A stretch of DNA of 21,723 nt from Geminicoccaceae bacterium (GCA_020446285.1 JAGREZ010000268.1:707-22429), one strand, 5' to 3'. Positions 1-8,344 are shown, counted from the first letter of the stretch. Translations and numbers: made by a program. The notes: generated from the sequence alone by a model not told the origin.

Positions 1-299
<299 letters not shown>

Positions 300-1064
300 T
301 CAAAGCGTGACCGACATCCCGCCATCGACGACGAGCGTATGACCATTGACATAGGAAGCGGCATCGCTGGCGAGGAAGACGGCGGCTCCACCGAGTTCCT
401 CGGGCTTCGCCCAACGTCCTGCCGGCGTCCGCCTTTCGACCCACTCCGAGAATGTCCTGTCGTCGAGCAGAGCAGTGTTCATTTCGGTGGCAAAATAGCC
501 GGGTGCGATGGCATTGACGGTGATGCCGTCCTTTGCGAGTTCGGCCGCGAGCGAACGGGTAAGGCCGTGAAGGCCGGATTTGGCGGCGATATAGGCGTGA
601 ACGGTGGGCCTTGCGGTGATCGCCGTGATCGAGCCGGTGAAGATGATCCGCCCGGATTTTCGAGGCAGCATCACCCGCGCCGCTTCACGGGCGAGACTGA
701 AACAGGCGGTGAGATTGGTCGCGAGTACCCTCTCGAAATCCTCGTCCCGCCACTCCGTTACCGGAACGCGGTGCTGGATGCCGGCATTGCCGACGAGAAT
801 GTCGAGTCTGCCCTGTACCTCGACGATCCTCTGGATCGCCGCTTCCGGCGCGCCACGTTCGCTGACATCGAAGGTGCTGGACGAGGCCGCCATTCCCCTG
901 TCGCGGAGTTTCCCGGCTGCCTCATTGAGCGTTGCAGCCGTGCGGCCATTGAGCACGACGTGGGCGCCATGCGCCGCAAGCGCTTCGGCCATGGCGAATC
1001 CGAGCCCGCGCGAGGCACCGGTGACGAGGGCGACACGCCCTTTCAGCGAAAACAGATCGGACAT
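300..1064 (-). CDS. SDR-family oxidoreductase, gluconate 5-dehydrogenase-like
   Basis: A 254-aa classical short-chain dehydrogenase/reductase, cytoplasmic and NAD(P)-dependent, probably interconverting a hydroxyl and a ketone on a sugar acid or related small molecule. Visible motifs are the Rossmann glycine motif TGASRGLG (about 15-22), NAG at 93-95, Asn117, and the catalytic Ser145, Tyr158 and Lys162 in YIAAK, followed by the PGY segment. The opening MSDLFSLKGRVALVTGASRG resembles gluconate 5-dehydrogenases (IdnO/Gno type), but substrate cannot be proved from sequence. The ATG at 1064 is chosen because SDRs of this group start there and a GGGGGAAA stretch lies about 10 nt upstream; a longer in-frame opening to 1151 adds 29 uncharacteristic residues. 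It is divergent from the cyclodeaminase-like gene and followed by glnB 153 nt downstream. Confidence 0.88.
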   Translation of the reverse strand: MSDLFSLKGRVALVTGASRGLGFAMAEALAAHGAHVVLNGRTAATLNEAAGKLRDRGMAASSSTFDVSERGAPEAAIQRIVEVQGRLDILVGNAGIQHRVPVTEWRDEDFERVLATNLTACFSLAREAARVMLPRKSGRIIFTGSITAITARPTVHAYIAAKSGLHGLTRSLAAELAKDGITVNAIAPGYFATEMNTALLDDRTFSEWVERRTPAGRWAKPEELGGAAVFLASDAASYVNGHTLVVDGGMSVTL

Positions 1065-1121
1065 CCCTGCGATTTCCCCCCTTGATTGAACGAGCCGTTC
1101 GGCCGACGGCAAGCGAATTGC

Positions 1122-1151
1122 AGCAAAGAAGCACGACCGCGAGAAGGTCAA
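1122..1151 (-). promoter_or_regulatory. Candidate sigma-70-type promoter for the SDR gene
   Basis: On the minus strand TTGACC (1146-1151) is followed after 18 nt by TTTGCT (1122-1127), about 57 nt before the SDR ATG. The -35 matches well (5/6), the -10 only half. Proposed from sequence alone. Confidence 0.3.
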
Positions 1152-1197
1152 GGAATTCGGTGCATGGAGCTCATGCCCAAGGGGAGTGAGCAGATGC

Positions 1198-1226
1198 TCG
1201 GCAGGGCCGGAAATTGCCGCTATGCT
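1198..1226 (+). promoter_or_regulatory. Candidate sigma-70-type promoter for the cyclodeaminase-like gene
   Basis: TCGGCA (1198-1203), a 17-nt spacer, then TATGCT (1221-1226), about 30 nt before the ATG at 1258. Both hexamers match consensus at 4 of 6. The -10 lies inside the 33-bp dyad described at 1205-1237, which supports this being a regulated promoter. Confidence 0.35.
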
Positions 1227-1237
1227 CGGTTCCGGCC
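1205..1237. repeat. Perfect 8-bp inverted repeat around the -10 of the cyclodeaminase-like gene
   Basis: GGCCGGAA (1205-1212) and TTCCGGCC (1230-1237) are exact reverse complements separated by 17 nt, with the candidate -10 TATGCT between them. The geometry fits a dimeric regulator binding across the promoter; an RNA stem is less likely because most of it lies around or upstream of the predicted start. No regulator gene is adjacent. Confidence 0.45.
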
Positions 1238-1257
1238 GGTTTCAACGGGAGGAGTCC

Positions 1258-2217
1258 ATGCAGCTCGGTCGGGAATTGCTCTATCTTTCGAATGCCGACA
1301 TCGAGGGCATGAACCTTCCCTCGTCCGACATTGTCGACGCTGTCGAGCAGATGTTCGGAGCCAAGGCTCGGGGAGAAGCCACCATGAAACCAAAGACCGG
1401 GCTGCATGCAGCCGGTGGCACGGTATTCCTGGGGTCTGCCGGCGTGCTCGGCGAGCCGGCGCAAGCGGGGATCAAGTGGGTCGGTGTAGCCGACAATGAC
1501 GGTACCGGTCTGCCGCACATAGCCGGCACGATCCTGCTTTCGGACAATCACACGGGCATGCCGCTTGCGGTCATGGACGCACGCTGGATCACCGGCATGC
1601 GTACGGCGGCGATCACGGCGGTTGCCGCCCGGCGCATGGCGAGCGCGGACAGCAGCAACATCGCGTTCGTTGCCTGCGGCCTTCAGGCACGCATGCATCT
1701 CGAGATGCTCCGTCATGATTTTCCGTTACGCAATGTCCGGGCATTCAGCCGTCGTCTCTCGACGGCCCGTTCATTCTGCGAGCATGCCAGTGCGGCGGGG
1801 TTCGCGGCGCAGGCATTCGAGAGCGCCGACGATGCCATGGCCGAAGCGGATATCGTCATCACCACAACGCCCGTCGTCCCGCGTACGGCTGCCTTTCTTG
1901 ATTGCAGGCGGACGGCGGCCGGAGCGTTCATTGCGATGGTGGATCTCGGCGTTTCATGGAAACCTGAAACCTTCGGCGCGCTCCATCTCATCGTCACCGA
2001 CGACCGGTCCCAGGCGGACAGCGAGAATCTGGCCAATCCGGAGCTCTACCGGGGCGAGGTCGCGGATCTCGTTGCCGGTCGGATCGAGGGACGCGGCGCA
2101 CGCACGGATCGAACGGCACTCATCTTCGCCGGGATCGGCCTTGCCGATGTCGCTGCGGCGGCGAGGGTCTACGAGCGCGCCCGCGAACGTTCGATTGGTC
2201 GCGTGCTCCCGGTCTGA
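1258..2217 (+). CDS. Ornithine cyclodeaminase / mu-crystallin family protein
   Basis: A 319-aa NAD(P)-dependent protein of the family that includes ornithine cyclodeaminase, alanine dehydrogenase (archaeal type), mu-crystallin ketimine reductase and delta1-pyrroline-2-carboxylate reductase. Visible family signatures are KPKTGLH near 45-51, GIKWVG with the conserved Lys near 73, the DARWITGMRTAA block (about 107-118), and the nucleotide-binding turn ACGLQA (about 139-144). Two departures are noted: the first glycine of the usual GxGxQA is Ala, and the GADxPGK loop that carries the catalytic Asp of true ornithine cyclodeaminase reads VDLGVSWKPE. A ketimine/imine reductase or another amino-acid dehydrogenase is therefore more likely than ornithine cyclodeaminase. 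The start at 1258 has GGGAGGAG 4 nt upstream; an earlier in-frame Met at 1186 has no such support. Confidence 0.85.
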   Translation: MQLGRELLYLSNADIEGMNLPSSDIVDAVEQMFGAKARGEATMKPKTGLHAAGGTVFLGSAGVLGEPAQAGIKWVGVADNDGTGLPHIAGTILLSDNHTGMPLAVMDARWITGMRTAAITAVAARRMASADSSNIAFVACGLQARMHLEMLRHDFPLRNVRAFSRRLSTARSFCEHASAAGFAAQAFESADDAMAEADIVITTTPVVPRTAAFLDCRRTAAGAFIAMVDLGVSWKPETFGALHLIVTDDRSQADSENLANPELYRGEVADLVAGRIEGRGARTDRTALIFAGIGLADVAAAARVYERARERSIGRVLPV

Positions 2218-2218
2218 A

Positions 2219-2244
2219 ACCGGTTTTCGGTGGATGTGACCGGT
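2219..2244. terminator. Possible weak bidirectional hairpin between convergent genes
   Basis: ACCGGT occurs at 2219-2224 and again at 2239-2244. As a self-complementary hexamer the two copies can pair, with a short TTTT just after the first copy. It sits in the 26-nt gap between the stops of the cyclodeaminase-like gene and the amidotransferase gene. The stem is short, so this is only a suggestion. Confidence 0.2.
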
Positions 2245-2987
2245 CAGCGGTCCGCGTGGAGCTCGACGAAGCGGCGGAGCAGTTTCTGCGCCCAGGGTGT
2301 GGCTTCGCGCGAGACCGTCTCGATCAGCCGGTCGGCATCCTGCGGCGCGAAATAGCCGTGATTGCGGTAGGCCTCGATCCGCTTGACGAACCCGCGCGCA
2401 TCGCCCTCGGGATGAAACTGGGTCGCGTAGACACGAGACTTCACGCGGAACATCTGCACGGGACATGCCGCACTCGATGCGAGCAGGACCGCACCGGGCG
2501 GAACATCGTCGCAGGCTTCCTTGTGGCCGACAAGGGCGCGGAACCGTCGGGGAAAGCCGGCGAGAAGCGGATCCGCTGCGCCTTCGTCGGTCACTTCCAG
2601 CTCGACCCCGCCGACCGGTTCGCCGAAACGTCGCGAGATGGTGACACCGCACCAGTTCCCGAGCAGGCCATTGCCGGAGCATGCGCCGAGAAACGGAATG
2701 TCGTCGGCCACGACCACATCGAACAGGCGCCGGAAACCGGCCTCGATCCGTTTCTGGACGACACTCTTTTCCGCTTCGGGTGTGCTGATGTCGAAAGGGC
2801 TGCCGCCGACGATGATGGCACTGAACTTTCCGGGATCAAGCGCTTGCGGGATACCGTTCGTCTCGATGCGGATCCGTTCGGTAGCACCGGCCTCCAGTCC
2901 GCCATGTTCGAGAATGGCGCGATATTCGTCATTCGAGGTGTCATCCTCGGGGCGCAGCTGCAGGACGAGAACGGGACGCCGTGCCAT
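2244..2987 (-). CDS. Class I glutamine amidotransferase (GMP synthase-like), stand-alone
   Basis: A 247-aa single-domain GATase1 protein, cytoplasmic, expected to release ammonia from glutamine or cleave a gamma-glutamyl bond. The nucleophile elbow is GACSGNG with Cys103. The partner His192 and Glu194 are in the FHPEG motif. The oxyanion-side segment IIVGGSPFDIS (about 58-68) is also typical. The length fits stand-alone GMP-synthase-like amidotransferases of proteobacteria, which lack the ATP pyrophosphatase half and mostly have no assigned substrate. It starts 2 nt after the pyrC stop, so the two are translated from one mRNA. A role tied to pyrimidine synthesis is possible but not shown: carbamoyl-phosphate synthase normally has its own amidotransferase subunit. 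Confidence 0.88.
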   Translation of the reverse strand: MARRPVLVLQLRPEDDTSNDEYRAILEHGGLEAGATERIRIETNGIPQALDPGKFSAIIVGGSPFDISTPEAEKSVVQKRIEAGFRRLFDVVVADDIPFLGACSGNGLLGNWCGVTISRRFGEPVGGVELEVTDEGAADPLLAGFPRRFRALVGHKEACDDVPPGAVLLASSAACPVQMFRVKSRVYATQFHPEGDARGFVKRIEAYRNHGYFAPQDADRLIETVSREATPWAQKLLRRFVELHADR

Positions 2988-2989
2988 GG

Positions 2990-4042
2990 TCAGTCCGGAT
3001 TCCCGACATGCCAGTGGCAGGGAAAGCCCGGATCGAACAGCCTGACCCGCACATCGCCCGAGCCGAGTTCCGGCGGATGGCTCACGGGCTGGTCAAGACG
3101 AAGCAGCCGTGTGTGGTGCCCGCTCGCGGGGAGCCCGTAGAATTCCGCGCCGTTGATGGAGACGAAGGCTTCGAGCCGTTCCAGCGCATTCTCCTCCTCG
3201 AACACATGCGCCAGCCATGAAAGCGCGTTTGTTGCGGTGAAGACGCCGGCGCAGCCGCAATTGTTCTCCTTTGCATGCACCGCGTGCGGGGCGGAATCGG
3301 TTCCGAGGAAGAAGCGGGGATCGCCCGAAGTCGCGGCATCACGCAGTGCCAGCCTGTGTTCCTCGCGCTTGAGCACAGGCAGGCAGTAGAAATGCGGCCT
3401 GATGCCGCCGACCAGAAGCGCGTTGCGATTGAGGATGAGATGATGGACCGTAAGTGTGGCGGCGAGACCGGTTTCGACGGAACGGACATAGTCGGTACCG
3501 TTTCTCGTGGTCACATGCTCCATGACGATGCCCAGTCCGGGGAGCCTTCGGCGCAGCGGGTCGAGGACGCGGTCGATGAAGACCGCCTCACGGTCGAAGA
3601 TGTCGATGGCGGGATCCGTCACCTCGCCATGCACCAGTAGCGGCATGCCCAACTCCGCCATGGTCTCGAGGACGCCCATCACTCTCTCGATGTCGCGCAC
3701 GCCGCTCGCGGAATTGGTCGTCGCCCCGGCCGGATAGAGCTTGAGCGCCCTGATGAGTCCCGTTTCGTGTCCGTGGCGGACCTCTTCGGCGGTCATGCTC
3801 TCGGTTAGATAGAGGGTCATGAGGGGTTCGAACGCGGTATTGTCACCGGCCGCCGCCAGGATCCGCGAGCGGTAGGCGCTCGCCATCGCTACCGTTGCCA
3901 CCGGTGGCACGAGATTGGGCATGATGATCGCGCGAGCGAAATCGCGCGCGGACTCAGGTGTCACCAACCGCATCATTGCCCCGTCACGCAGATGCAGGTG
4001 CATGTCGTCAGGTCGCCGGATGACAAGCTCGGTGATGCTCAT
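2990..4042 (-). CDS. pyrC: Dihydroorotase, class II (PyrC)
   Basis: A 350-aa amidohydrolase that interconverts N-carbamoyl-aspartate and dihydroorotate in de novo pyrimidine synthesis, cytoplasmic and zinc-dependent. All expected metal ligands of the E. coli enzyme are found shifted by one residue: His15 and His17 in MHLHLRD, the carboxylatable Lys101 in [13 protein letters not shown], His138 (LLVHGE), His176 (MEHVT) and Asp249 (GTDSAPH). The length equals the class II norm of about 345-350 aa, which separates it from class I/III dihydroorotases and from hydantoinases. The ATG at 4042 is preceded by GAGAGGA about 9 nt upstream. It is 100 nt downstream of the hydrolase that ends the ABC/dioxygenase operon, and its coupling to the amidotransferase gene is tight. 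Confidence 0.96.
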   Translation of the reverse strand: MSITELVIRRPDDMHLHLRDGAMMRLVTPESARDFARAIIMPNLVPPVATVAMASAYRSRILAAAGDNTAFEPLMTLYLTESMTAEEVRHGHETGLIRALKLYPAGATTNSASGVRDIERVMGVLETMAELGMPLLVHGEVTDPAIDIFDREAVFIDRVLDPLRRRLPGLGIVMEHVTTRNGTDYVRSVETGLAATLTVHHLILNRNALLVGGIRPHFYCLPVLKREEHRLALRDAATSGDPRFFLGTDSAPHAVHAKENNCGCAGVFTATNALSWLAHVFEEENALERLEAFVSINGAEFYGLPASGHHTRLLRLDQPVSHPPELGSGDVRVRLFDPGFPCHWHVGNPD

Positions 4043-4142
4043 GGAGCGTATTCCTCTCGATGCGTCGATATGCTGCTAGCCCATTGCTGACCGGTGCGCC
4101 AGCCATCGGCGGAGTGCGATATGCCGCGCGGCGGACCCGGGT

Positions 4143-5021
4143 TCAGCATCCGGCAACGAGATCGAGCAGTGCCCGTGCGAGTTTGCTTCGCGTGTCGCAC
4201 AGATCGAGGATGACATCGAAATGGTTGCGTCCAGCAATGACGATATGCTCGGCATGAACACCGTTTTCGACAATCGCTTCGTGCCAGGCCCGTGACTGGC
4301 GGACGAAGCCCGGCGCCTCATGTTCGCCGAGCGCTGTCACGATGCGCGGTCCGGGCGATGGCAGATGGCGGAGCGGGCTGAAATCCTCGATTTCCGCATC
4401 GTTCAGCCCGAGCCATTGTTGCGGGTGGCAGCGGGCGATCGGTGCGAGATCGAAAAGTCCGCTTACCGGCATGGCGGCGTGAACGGGGACCGGTGGAAGA
4501 TCATATTCCGCCTGCCAGCCCGGTTGCAGCAGCGAGGCGGCGAGGTGGCCGCCGGCAGAACTGCCGACGGGAACGATGCGCCGTCGATCGATACCGAGTT
4601 CGGCTGCATGGTGCCAGACATGGGCGAAGGTCTTGCGTATATCGGCGACGATCTCGCCGAAGCGGACATCGGGGGCGAGGCGATAGTCCGGTGCGATCGT
4701 GACGATTCCATGCCCGGCCAGCATCGGAGCCATGAAGCCCGAATGGTCCTTCGAGAGTGCGCGCCAGTAACCGCCATGGATGAACAGCACTGCCGGGCGT
4801 GGCGTGTCGGTGCGGCCATAGACGTCGAGCGTCAATCCGGTATCGGGCTCAAGGGGGTGATCTTCGACGAAAAGACAGGCACGTTTCGCTTCGCGCGTGC
4901 GTGACGCATAGGCTTCGATGATGGTCTCGAACGTTTCGACGGTGACTGTCGCGCGGGCATCGTAGTCGGTATCGAGCCGGTCACGGGAGAAGGTTGCGTC
5001 GAGAGCGTCAGACACCAACAT
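4143..5021 (-). CDS. Alpha/beta hydrolase of the HGGYW type, kynurenine formamidase-like
   Basis: A 292-aa cytoplasmic alpha/beta hydrolase. The oxyanion motif HGGYW is at 82-86, the nucleophile elbow G-S-S-A-G at 153-157 (Ser155), a probable acid Glu233 or Glu235 in ALGEHE, and a catalytic His267 in GRNHFD. The HGGxW motif and overall layout match the eukaryotic-type (BNA7) kynurenine formamidase/arylformamidase branch and related esterases. The neighbouring 3-hydroxyanthranilate dioxygenase makes cleavage of an N-formyl or other amide/ester of an aromatic amine plausible, but that is inference. The start at 5021 overlaps the livF stop by 14 nt, as in translational coupling. A longer opening to 5099 would overlap livF much further and adds unrelated residues; GTG or TTG two codons downstream are alternatives. 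The Cys-terminated C-end lies 100 nt before pyrC. Confidence 0.85.
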   Translation of the reverse strand: MLVSDALDATFSRDRLDTDYDARATVTVETFETIIEAYASRTREAKRACLFVEDHPLEPDTGLTLDVYGRTDTPRPAVLFIHGGYWRALSKDHSGFMAPMLAGHGIVTIAPDYRLAPDVRFGEIVADIRKTFAHVWHHAAELGIDRRRIVPVGSSAGGHLAASLLQPGWQAEYDLPPVPVHAAMPVSGLFDLAPIARCHPQQWLGLNDAEIEDFSPLRHLPSPGPRIVTALGEHEAPGFVRQSRAWHEAIVENGVHAEHIVIAGRNHFDVILDLCDTRSKLARALLDLVAGC

Positions 5022-5709
5022 GTGCCTGCACCGTTTCCCGATCCCGGCGGAGATCCGCGCTGGCGCCGCTCCAGGCCACACGGCCCTTCTCGAGGACATA
5101 GTGGCGATCCGCCATGCGTTCGAGGACGGCGAGATTCTTGTCGATCAGGAGGATGGACTGGCCTTCGTCCCTGAGCCGTTCGATACAGCGCCAGATCTCG
5201 GCGCGCACGACGGGTGCGAGGCCTTCGGTCGCCTCGTCGAGGATGAGAAGGCTTGGATTGGTCATGAGTGCACGGCCAATGGCAAGCATCTGCTGTTCGC
5301 CCCCGGAAAGGGTGGAGGCGACCTGACGTGTGCGTTCACGCAACCGCGCGAAGAGTTCGAACACCCGTTCCAGCGTCCAGGGATCCGCACGGCCGAGGCG
5401 GTTGGCAGCGGTGGCGACGAGGTTTTCGCGGACGGTGAGGGTCGGGAAGACCTGCCGCCCCTCGGGTACGAGGCCGATACCGAGACGTGCGACCGTTTCC
5501 GGAGGTCGTCCCGAAATCGTTTCTCCGGCAAAACGCACCGTGCCGCCGCGCGCGGGCAGCAGGCCCATGATGCAGCGTACGGTCGTGGTCTTGCCCATGC
5601 CGTTGCGCCCCATGAGCGTTACCAGTTCACCCCGGCCGATCTCCAGCGATACATCGAACAGCACCCGGCTGTCGCCATAGGCGGCCTCGAGCCGCTCGAC
5701 GCTCAGCAC
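5008..5709 (-). CDS. livF: Branched-chain amino acid-type ABC transporter ATPase LivF
   Basis: A 233-aa ATPase, one of the two nucleotide-binding subunits of a HAAT-family importer, at the inner membrane's cytoplasmic face. Walker A is GRNGMGKTT (34-42), the signature LSGGEQQ (134-140) and Walker B LLILDEATEG (154-163); the D-loop GLAP follows. The length of about 233 and the MGKTT/EQQ variants are typical of LivF, not LivG. The start is GTG at 5709, overlapping the livG stop by 7 nt, with GAGG about 8 nt upstream. The substrate may well not be an aliphatic amino acid: the whole transporter sits between a ring-cleaving dioxygenase gene and an arylformamidase-like hydrolase gene. Confidence 0.95.
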   Translation of the reverse strand: MLSVERLEAAYGDSRVLFDVSLEIGRGELVTLMGRNGMGKTTTVRCIMGLLPARGGTVRFAGETISGRPPETVARLGIGLVPEGRQVFPTLTVRENLVATAANRLGRADPWTLERVFELFARLRERTRQVASTLSGGEQQMLAIGRALMTNPSLLILDEATEGLAPVVRAEIWRCIERLRDEGQSILLIDKNLAVLERMADRHYVLEKGRVAWSGASADLRRDRETVQAHVGV

Positions 5710-6458
5710 GGTGCATCCTCGGCACCGAGATAGGCCTCGCGCACATCGGGATGACCGCGGACCTCATCCGGAGTGCCGGTGATGATGATCCGGCCATAGA
5801 CGAGCACGGAGATCCGGTCGGCCAGCGCGAAGACCGCCTCCATGTCATGTTCGACAAGGAGGATGGTGGTCTCCTTGCGGATTTCGCCCAGACGGTCGAC
5901 CATGTCCCGGCTTTCGCCATGACCGAGCCCGGCCATGGGTTCGTCGAGCAGCATCAGTCTCGGGTGCGCGGCCATCGCCATCAGCAGTTCGAGCTGCTTC
6001 TTCTCGCCGTGGGAGAGGTCGGCACAACGGGCCTGGGCGCGGTCGTCGAGGCCGCCGCTTTCCAGGAGCCGGCTGGTTTCGCGCCAGATTTCGCCCCGCG
6101 CGGCGCGCCGGTCCCAGATCCGGAGATTGCCGCCGAGACATGCCTGCACGGCGAGCGCGACATTGTCGCGGACGCTCGCATCCTCGAGCAGCGAGGTGAT
6201 CTGGAAGGTGCGTGCGATGCCGAGATGAACCCGTCTGGCGGCACTCTCGCCGGTAATGTCCCGTCCGTCGAGGCGAATGCGGCCGGCATCGGGGTGCAGT
6301 TCGCCGCAGATCTGGTTGATGAGCGTCGACTTGCCGGCGCCATTCGGGCCGATCAGCGCATGGACTTCGCCTGACATCACCGCGAGGCTGACATTGTCGG
6401 TGGCGACCAGTCCGCCAAAGCGCTTGTAAAGACATTCGGTTTCGAGAAGGGGGCTCAT
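5703..6458 (-). CDS. livG: Branched-chain amino acid-type ABC transporter ATPase LivG
   Basis: A 251-aa ATPase, partner of LivF. Walker A is GPNGAGKST (37-45), the signature LSHGEKKQLE begins near 148, Walker B reads LMLLDEPMAG (168-177), and the H-switch His204 lies in LLVEHDME. The RTFQ Q-loop (about 83-86) and the extra segment before the signature are typical of LivG. The ATG at 6458 has GGAGGGCG just upstream and overlaps the livM stop as ATGA. Confidence 0.95.
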   Translation of the reverse strand: MSPLLETECLYKRFGGLVATDNVSLAVMSGEVHALIGPNGAGKSTLINQICGELHPDAGRIRLDGRDITGESAARRVHLGIARTFQITSLLEDASVRDNVALAVQACLGGNLRIWDRRAARGEIWRETSRLLESGGLDDRAQARCADLSHGEKKQLELLMAMAAHPRLMLLDEPMAGLGHGESRDMVDRLGEIRKETTILLVEHDMEAVFALADRISVLVYGRIIITGTPDEVRGHPDVREAYLGAEDAPC

Positions 6459-7426
6459 CGCCGCCCTCCGGCAAGGCGGGCGAGGAGCCCGTTGATGCCA
6501 CCCCTGCCGCCGAGCACGACGAGAAGCAGGATGGCGCCGAGCGCGAGTTGCCAGTGTTCACTCCAGCCGGCCAGGTGGAATTCCAGCACCAGCAGTGCCG
6601 CAGCGCCGAGAATCGGGCCGAAGAAGGATCCGACGCCACCCAGGATCACCATGATCATGAGTTCGCCCGATTTGGTCCAGTGCATGATGTCGGGACTGGC
6701 GAAGCGAAGAAAGTTGGCGAGAAGCGCGCCCGCCAGTCCGGCTCCCATGCCGGCGAGGATGAAGGCGAAGAGCTTGTAGCGATAGACGGGAATGCCCATG
6801 GCGGTCATGCGCCGCTCGTTCTGGCGGATGCCCTTGAGAACCTCGCCGAAGGAGGAATGAACGAGGCGCCAGAGAATGAGGAAATAGACGGTCGCCACAC
6901 CGAGGATGAAATAATAGACGGTTGCCTTTCTGCGCATGTTGAGTCCGGGAACGCTGTTGGCGCTGGAGATGATGGTGCCATCCTCGCCGCCATAGGTCGG
7001 CAGCGCGACGAAGAAGAAGAAGAGCATCTGCGCGAAGGCAAGCGTGATCATGATGAACTGCACTCCGCCGGTGCGCAGCGACAGCGCGCCGATGATTGCT
7101 GCGGCGATACCCGAGACGAGAAGGGCGGCGGGCAGGGTGACGGCCATATCGCCACTGCCGGGGATGATGCCGAAGAGCGGTTCGCCGCTGGCGAGATGAT
7201 GGGCGAGGATGCCGACGGTATAGCTGCCGATGCCGAAGAAGGCGGCGTGGCCGAAGGAGATCATGCCGCCATAGCCGAGAATGAAATTGAGGCTGGCGGC
7301 GGCCATGGCGTAGATGAGGATCCGGGCGGCGAGCGTCATCAGCGAGGACTGGCCCATTGCCGAGGCCACTTCCGGCATGGCGGCGAAGAGGGCGAGGATG
7401 ACAAGAGCGGCGAGGAGACGGGGCAA
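6455..7426 (-). CDS. livM: Branched-chain amino acid-type ABC permease LivM
   Basis: A 323-aa integral inner-membrane permease with many hydrophobic segments and the family signature around ASLNFILGYGGMISFGHAAF (about 44-63), the LivM equivalent of the LivH AHG motif. The EAA-like cytoplasmic loop region is near RQNERRMTAMGI, and a glycine-rich GGVGSFFGPILGA segment follows, as in other LivM proteins. The length is usual for short LivM proteins. The first codon appears to be TTG at 7426, 3 nt after the livH stop, with GGAG 8 nt upstream; there is no ATG close by that would keep the first membrane segment. Confidence 0.94.
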   Translation of the reverse strand: MPRLLAALVILALFAAMPEVASAMGQSSLMTLAARILIYAMAAASLNFILGYGGMISFGHAAFFGIGSYTVGILAHHLASGEPLFGIIPGSGDMAVTLPAALLVSGIAAAIIGALSLRTGGVQFIMITLAFAQMLFFFFVALPTYGGEDGTIISSANSVPGLNMRRKATVYYFILGVATVYFLILWRLVHSSFGEVLKGIRQNERRMTAMGIPVYRYKLFAFILAGMGAGLAGALLANFLRFASPDIMHWTKSGELMIMVILGGVGSFFGPILGAAALLVLEFHLAGWSEHWQLALGAILLLVVLGGRGGINGLLARLAGGRR

Positions 7427-7429
7427 GAC

Positions 7430-8344
7430 TCAGGCTCCGGGCGCAAAGAGGCCCTTGGGCCGGATGAGAAGAACGATGGCCATGAGCAGGTAGATGCCCA
7501 TGGATGCAATGCCCGCACCGAGATTGTCGGCAGCTGCCGGTTCCATGAAGGTGCGGAAGAAACCCGGTAGAAAGGCGCGCATGGCCGTGTCGACGACGCC
7601 GAGCGCGAGGCCGGCGACGAAGGCACCACGGATGGAGCCCACCCCGCCGATCACGACCACCACGAAGGTCGCGAGCAGGATCTGTTCGCCCATGCCCACC
7701 TGTACTGCGAGGATCGGCCCCGCCATGTAGCCCGCAAGTCCGGCTAGCAGCGCGCCGAGACCGAAGACGATGGTGTAGAGCATGCGTATGTCGACCCCGA
7801 GCGCGCGCACCATGTCGCGGTTGGTGGATCCTGCCCGCACCAGCATGCCGATACGGGTGCGGTTGATGAGCAGCCACAGGCCGAGTGCCACGAGCAGGCC
7901 CGTGGCGATGATCAGGAGGCGATAGGGAGGATAGGGAAATCCCTCGAACAACTGGACCGAGCCGGAGAAGAGCTCCGGCAGCGGCGTGAAGATCGGCTGG
8001 CGACCGAACAGCAGGACGATGAGTTCGTTGAACAGCAGGATGAGCGCGAAGGTGGCAAGCACCTGATCGAGGTGATCGCGCTCATAGAGCCGTCGGACGA
8101 CCAGCATCTCGATGAGAAGGCCGGCCACGGCAGCCGCCGTGAGCGCCACCGGCAACCCCAGCCAGAAGCTGCCGGTATGGGCGGCGACCCAGGTGCCGGC
8201 GAACGCGCCGATCATGTAGAGCGAGCCATGGGCGAGATTGATCACGCCCATGATGCCGAAGATGAGTGTCAGCCCGGCCGCCAGCAGGAACAGCATGACA
8301 CCGTATTGCAGGCCGTTGAGAATCTGTTCGAGGACGAGGATCAT
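7430..8344 (-). CDS. livH: Branched-chain amino acid-type ABC permease LivH
   Basis: A 304-aa integral inner-membrane permease. The N-terminal block around QILNGLQYGVMLFLLAAGLT and IMGVINLAHGSLYMIGAF, and the late segment VVVIGGVGSIRGAFVAGL, are characteristic of LivH. About eight hydrophobic segments can be read. The ATG at 8344 is 33 nt after the binding-protein stop; a GGGAG is present but 14 nt away, so initiation may partly depend on upstream translation. It precedes livM by 3 nt. Confidence 0.95.
   Translation of the reverse strand: MILVLEQILNGLQYGVMLFLLAAGLTLIFGIMGVINLAHGSLYMIGAFAGTWVAAHTGSFWLGLPVALTAAAVAGLLIEMLVVRRLYERDHLDQVLATFALILLFNELIVLLFGRQPIFTPLPELFSGSVQLFEGFPYPPYRLLIIATGLLVALGLWLLINRTRIGMLVRAGSTNRDMVRALGVDIRMLYTIVFGLGALLAGLAGYMAGPILAVQVGMGEQILLATFVVVVIGGVGSIRGAFVAGLALGVVDTAMRAFLPGFFRTFMEPAAADNLGAGIASMGIYLLMAIVLLIRPKGLFAPGA

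Noticed and set aside
1065..1151. 29-codon N-terminal extension of the SDR protein
   Set aside because: SDR proteins of this type begin just before the first beta strand; the extension overlaps promoter-like sequence and has no similarity to the family start.
4123..4132. GCCGCGCGGC palindrome between the hydrolase and pyrC
   Set aside because: Short and made only of G and C, with no loop or T-run; expected by chance in GC-rich DNA and not usable as a terminator call.
5022..5099. Upstream start for the HGGYW hydrolase at 5099
   Set aside because: Adds 26 unrelated residues that lie inside livF coding sequence; the Met at 5021 gives normal length and usual operon overlap.
6548..7570. Plus-strand open frame of 340 codons opposite livM, rich in Gly, Glu and Asp
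   Set aside because: Its odd composition is the mirror image of membrane-protein codons in livM; no start signal or domain supports it.
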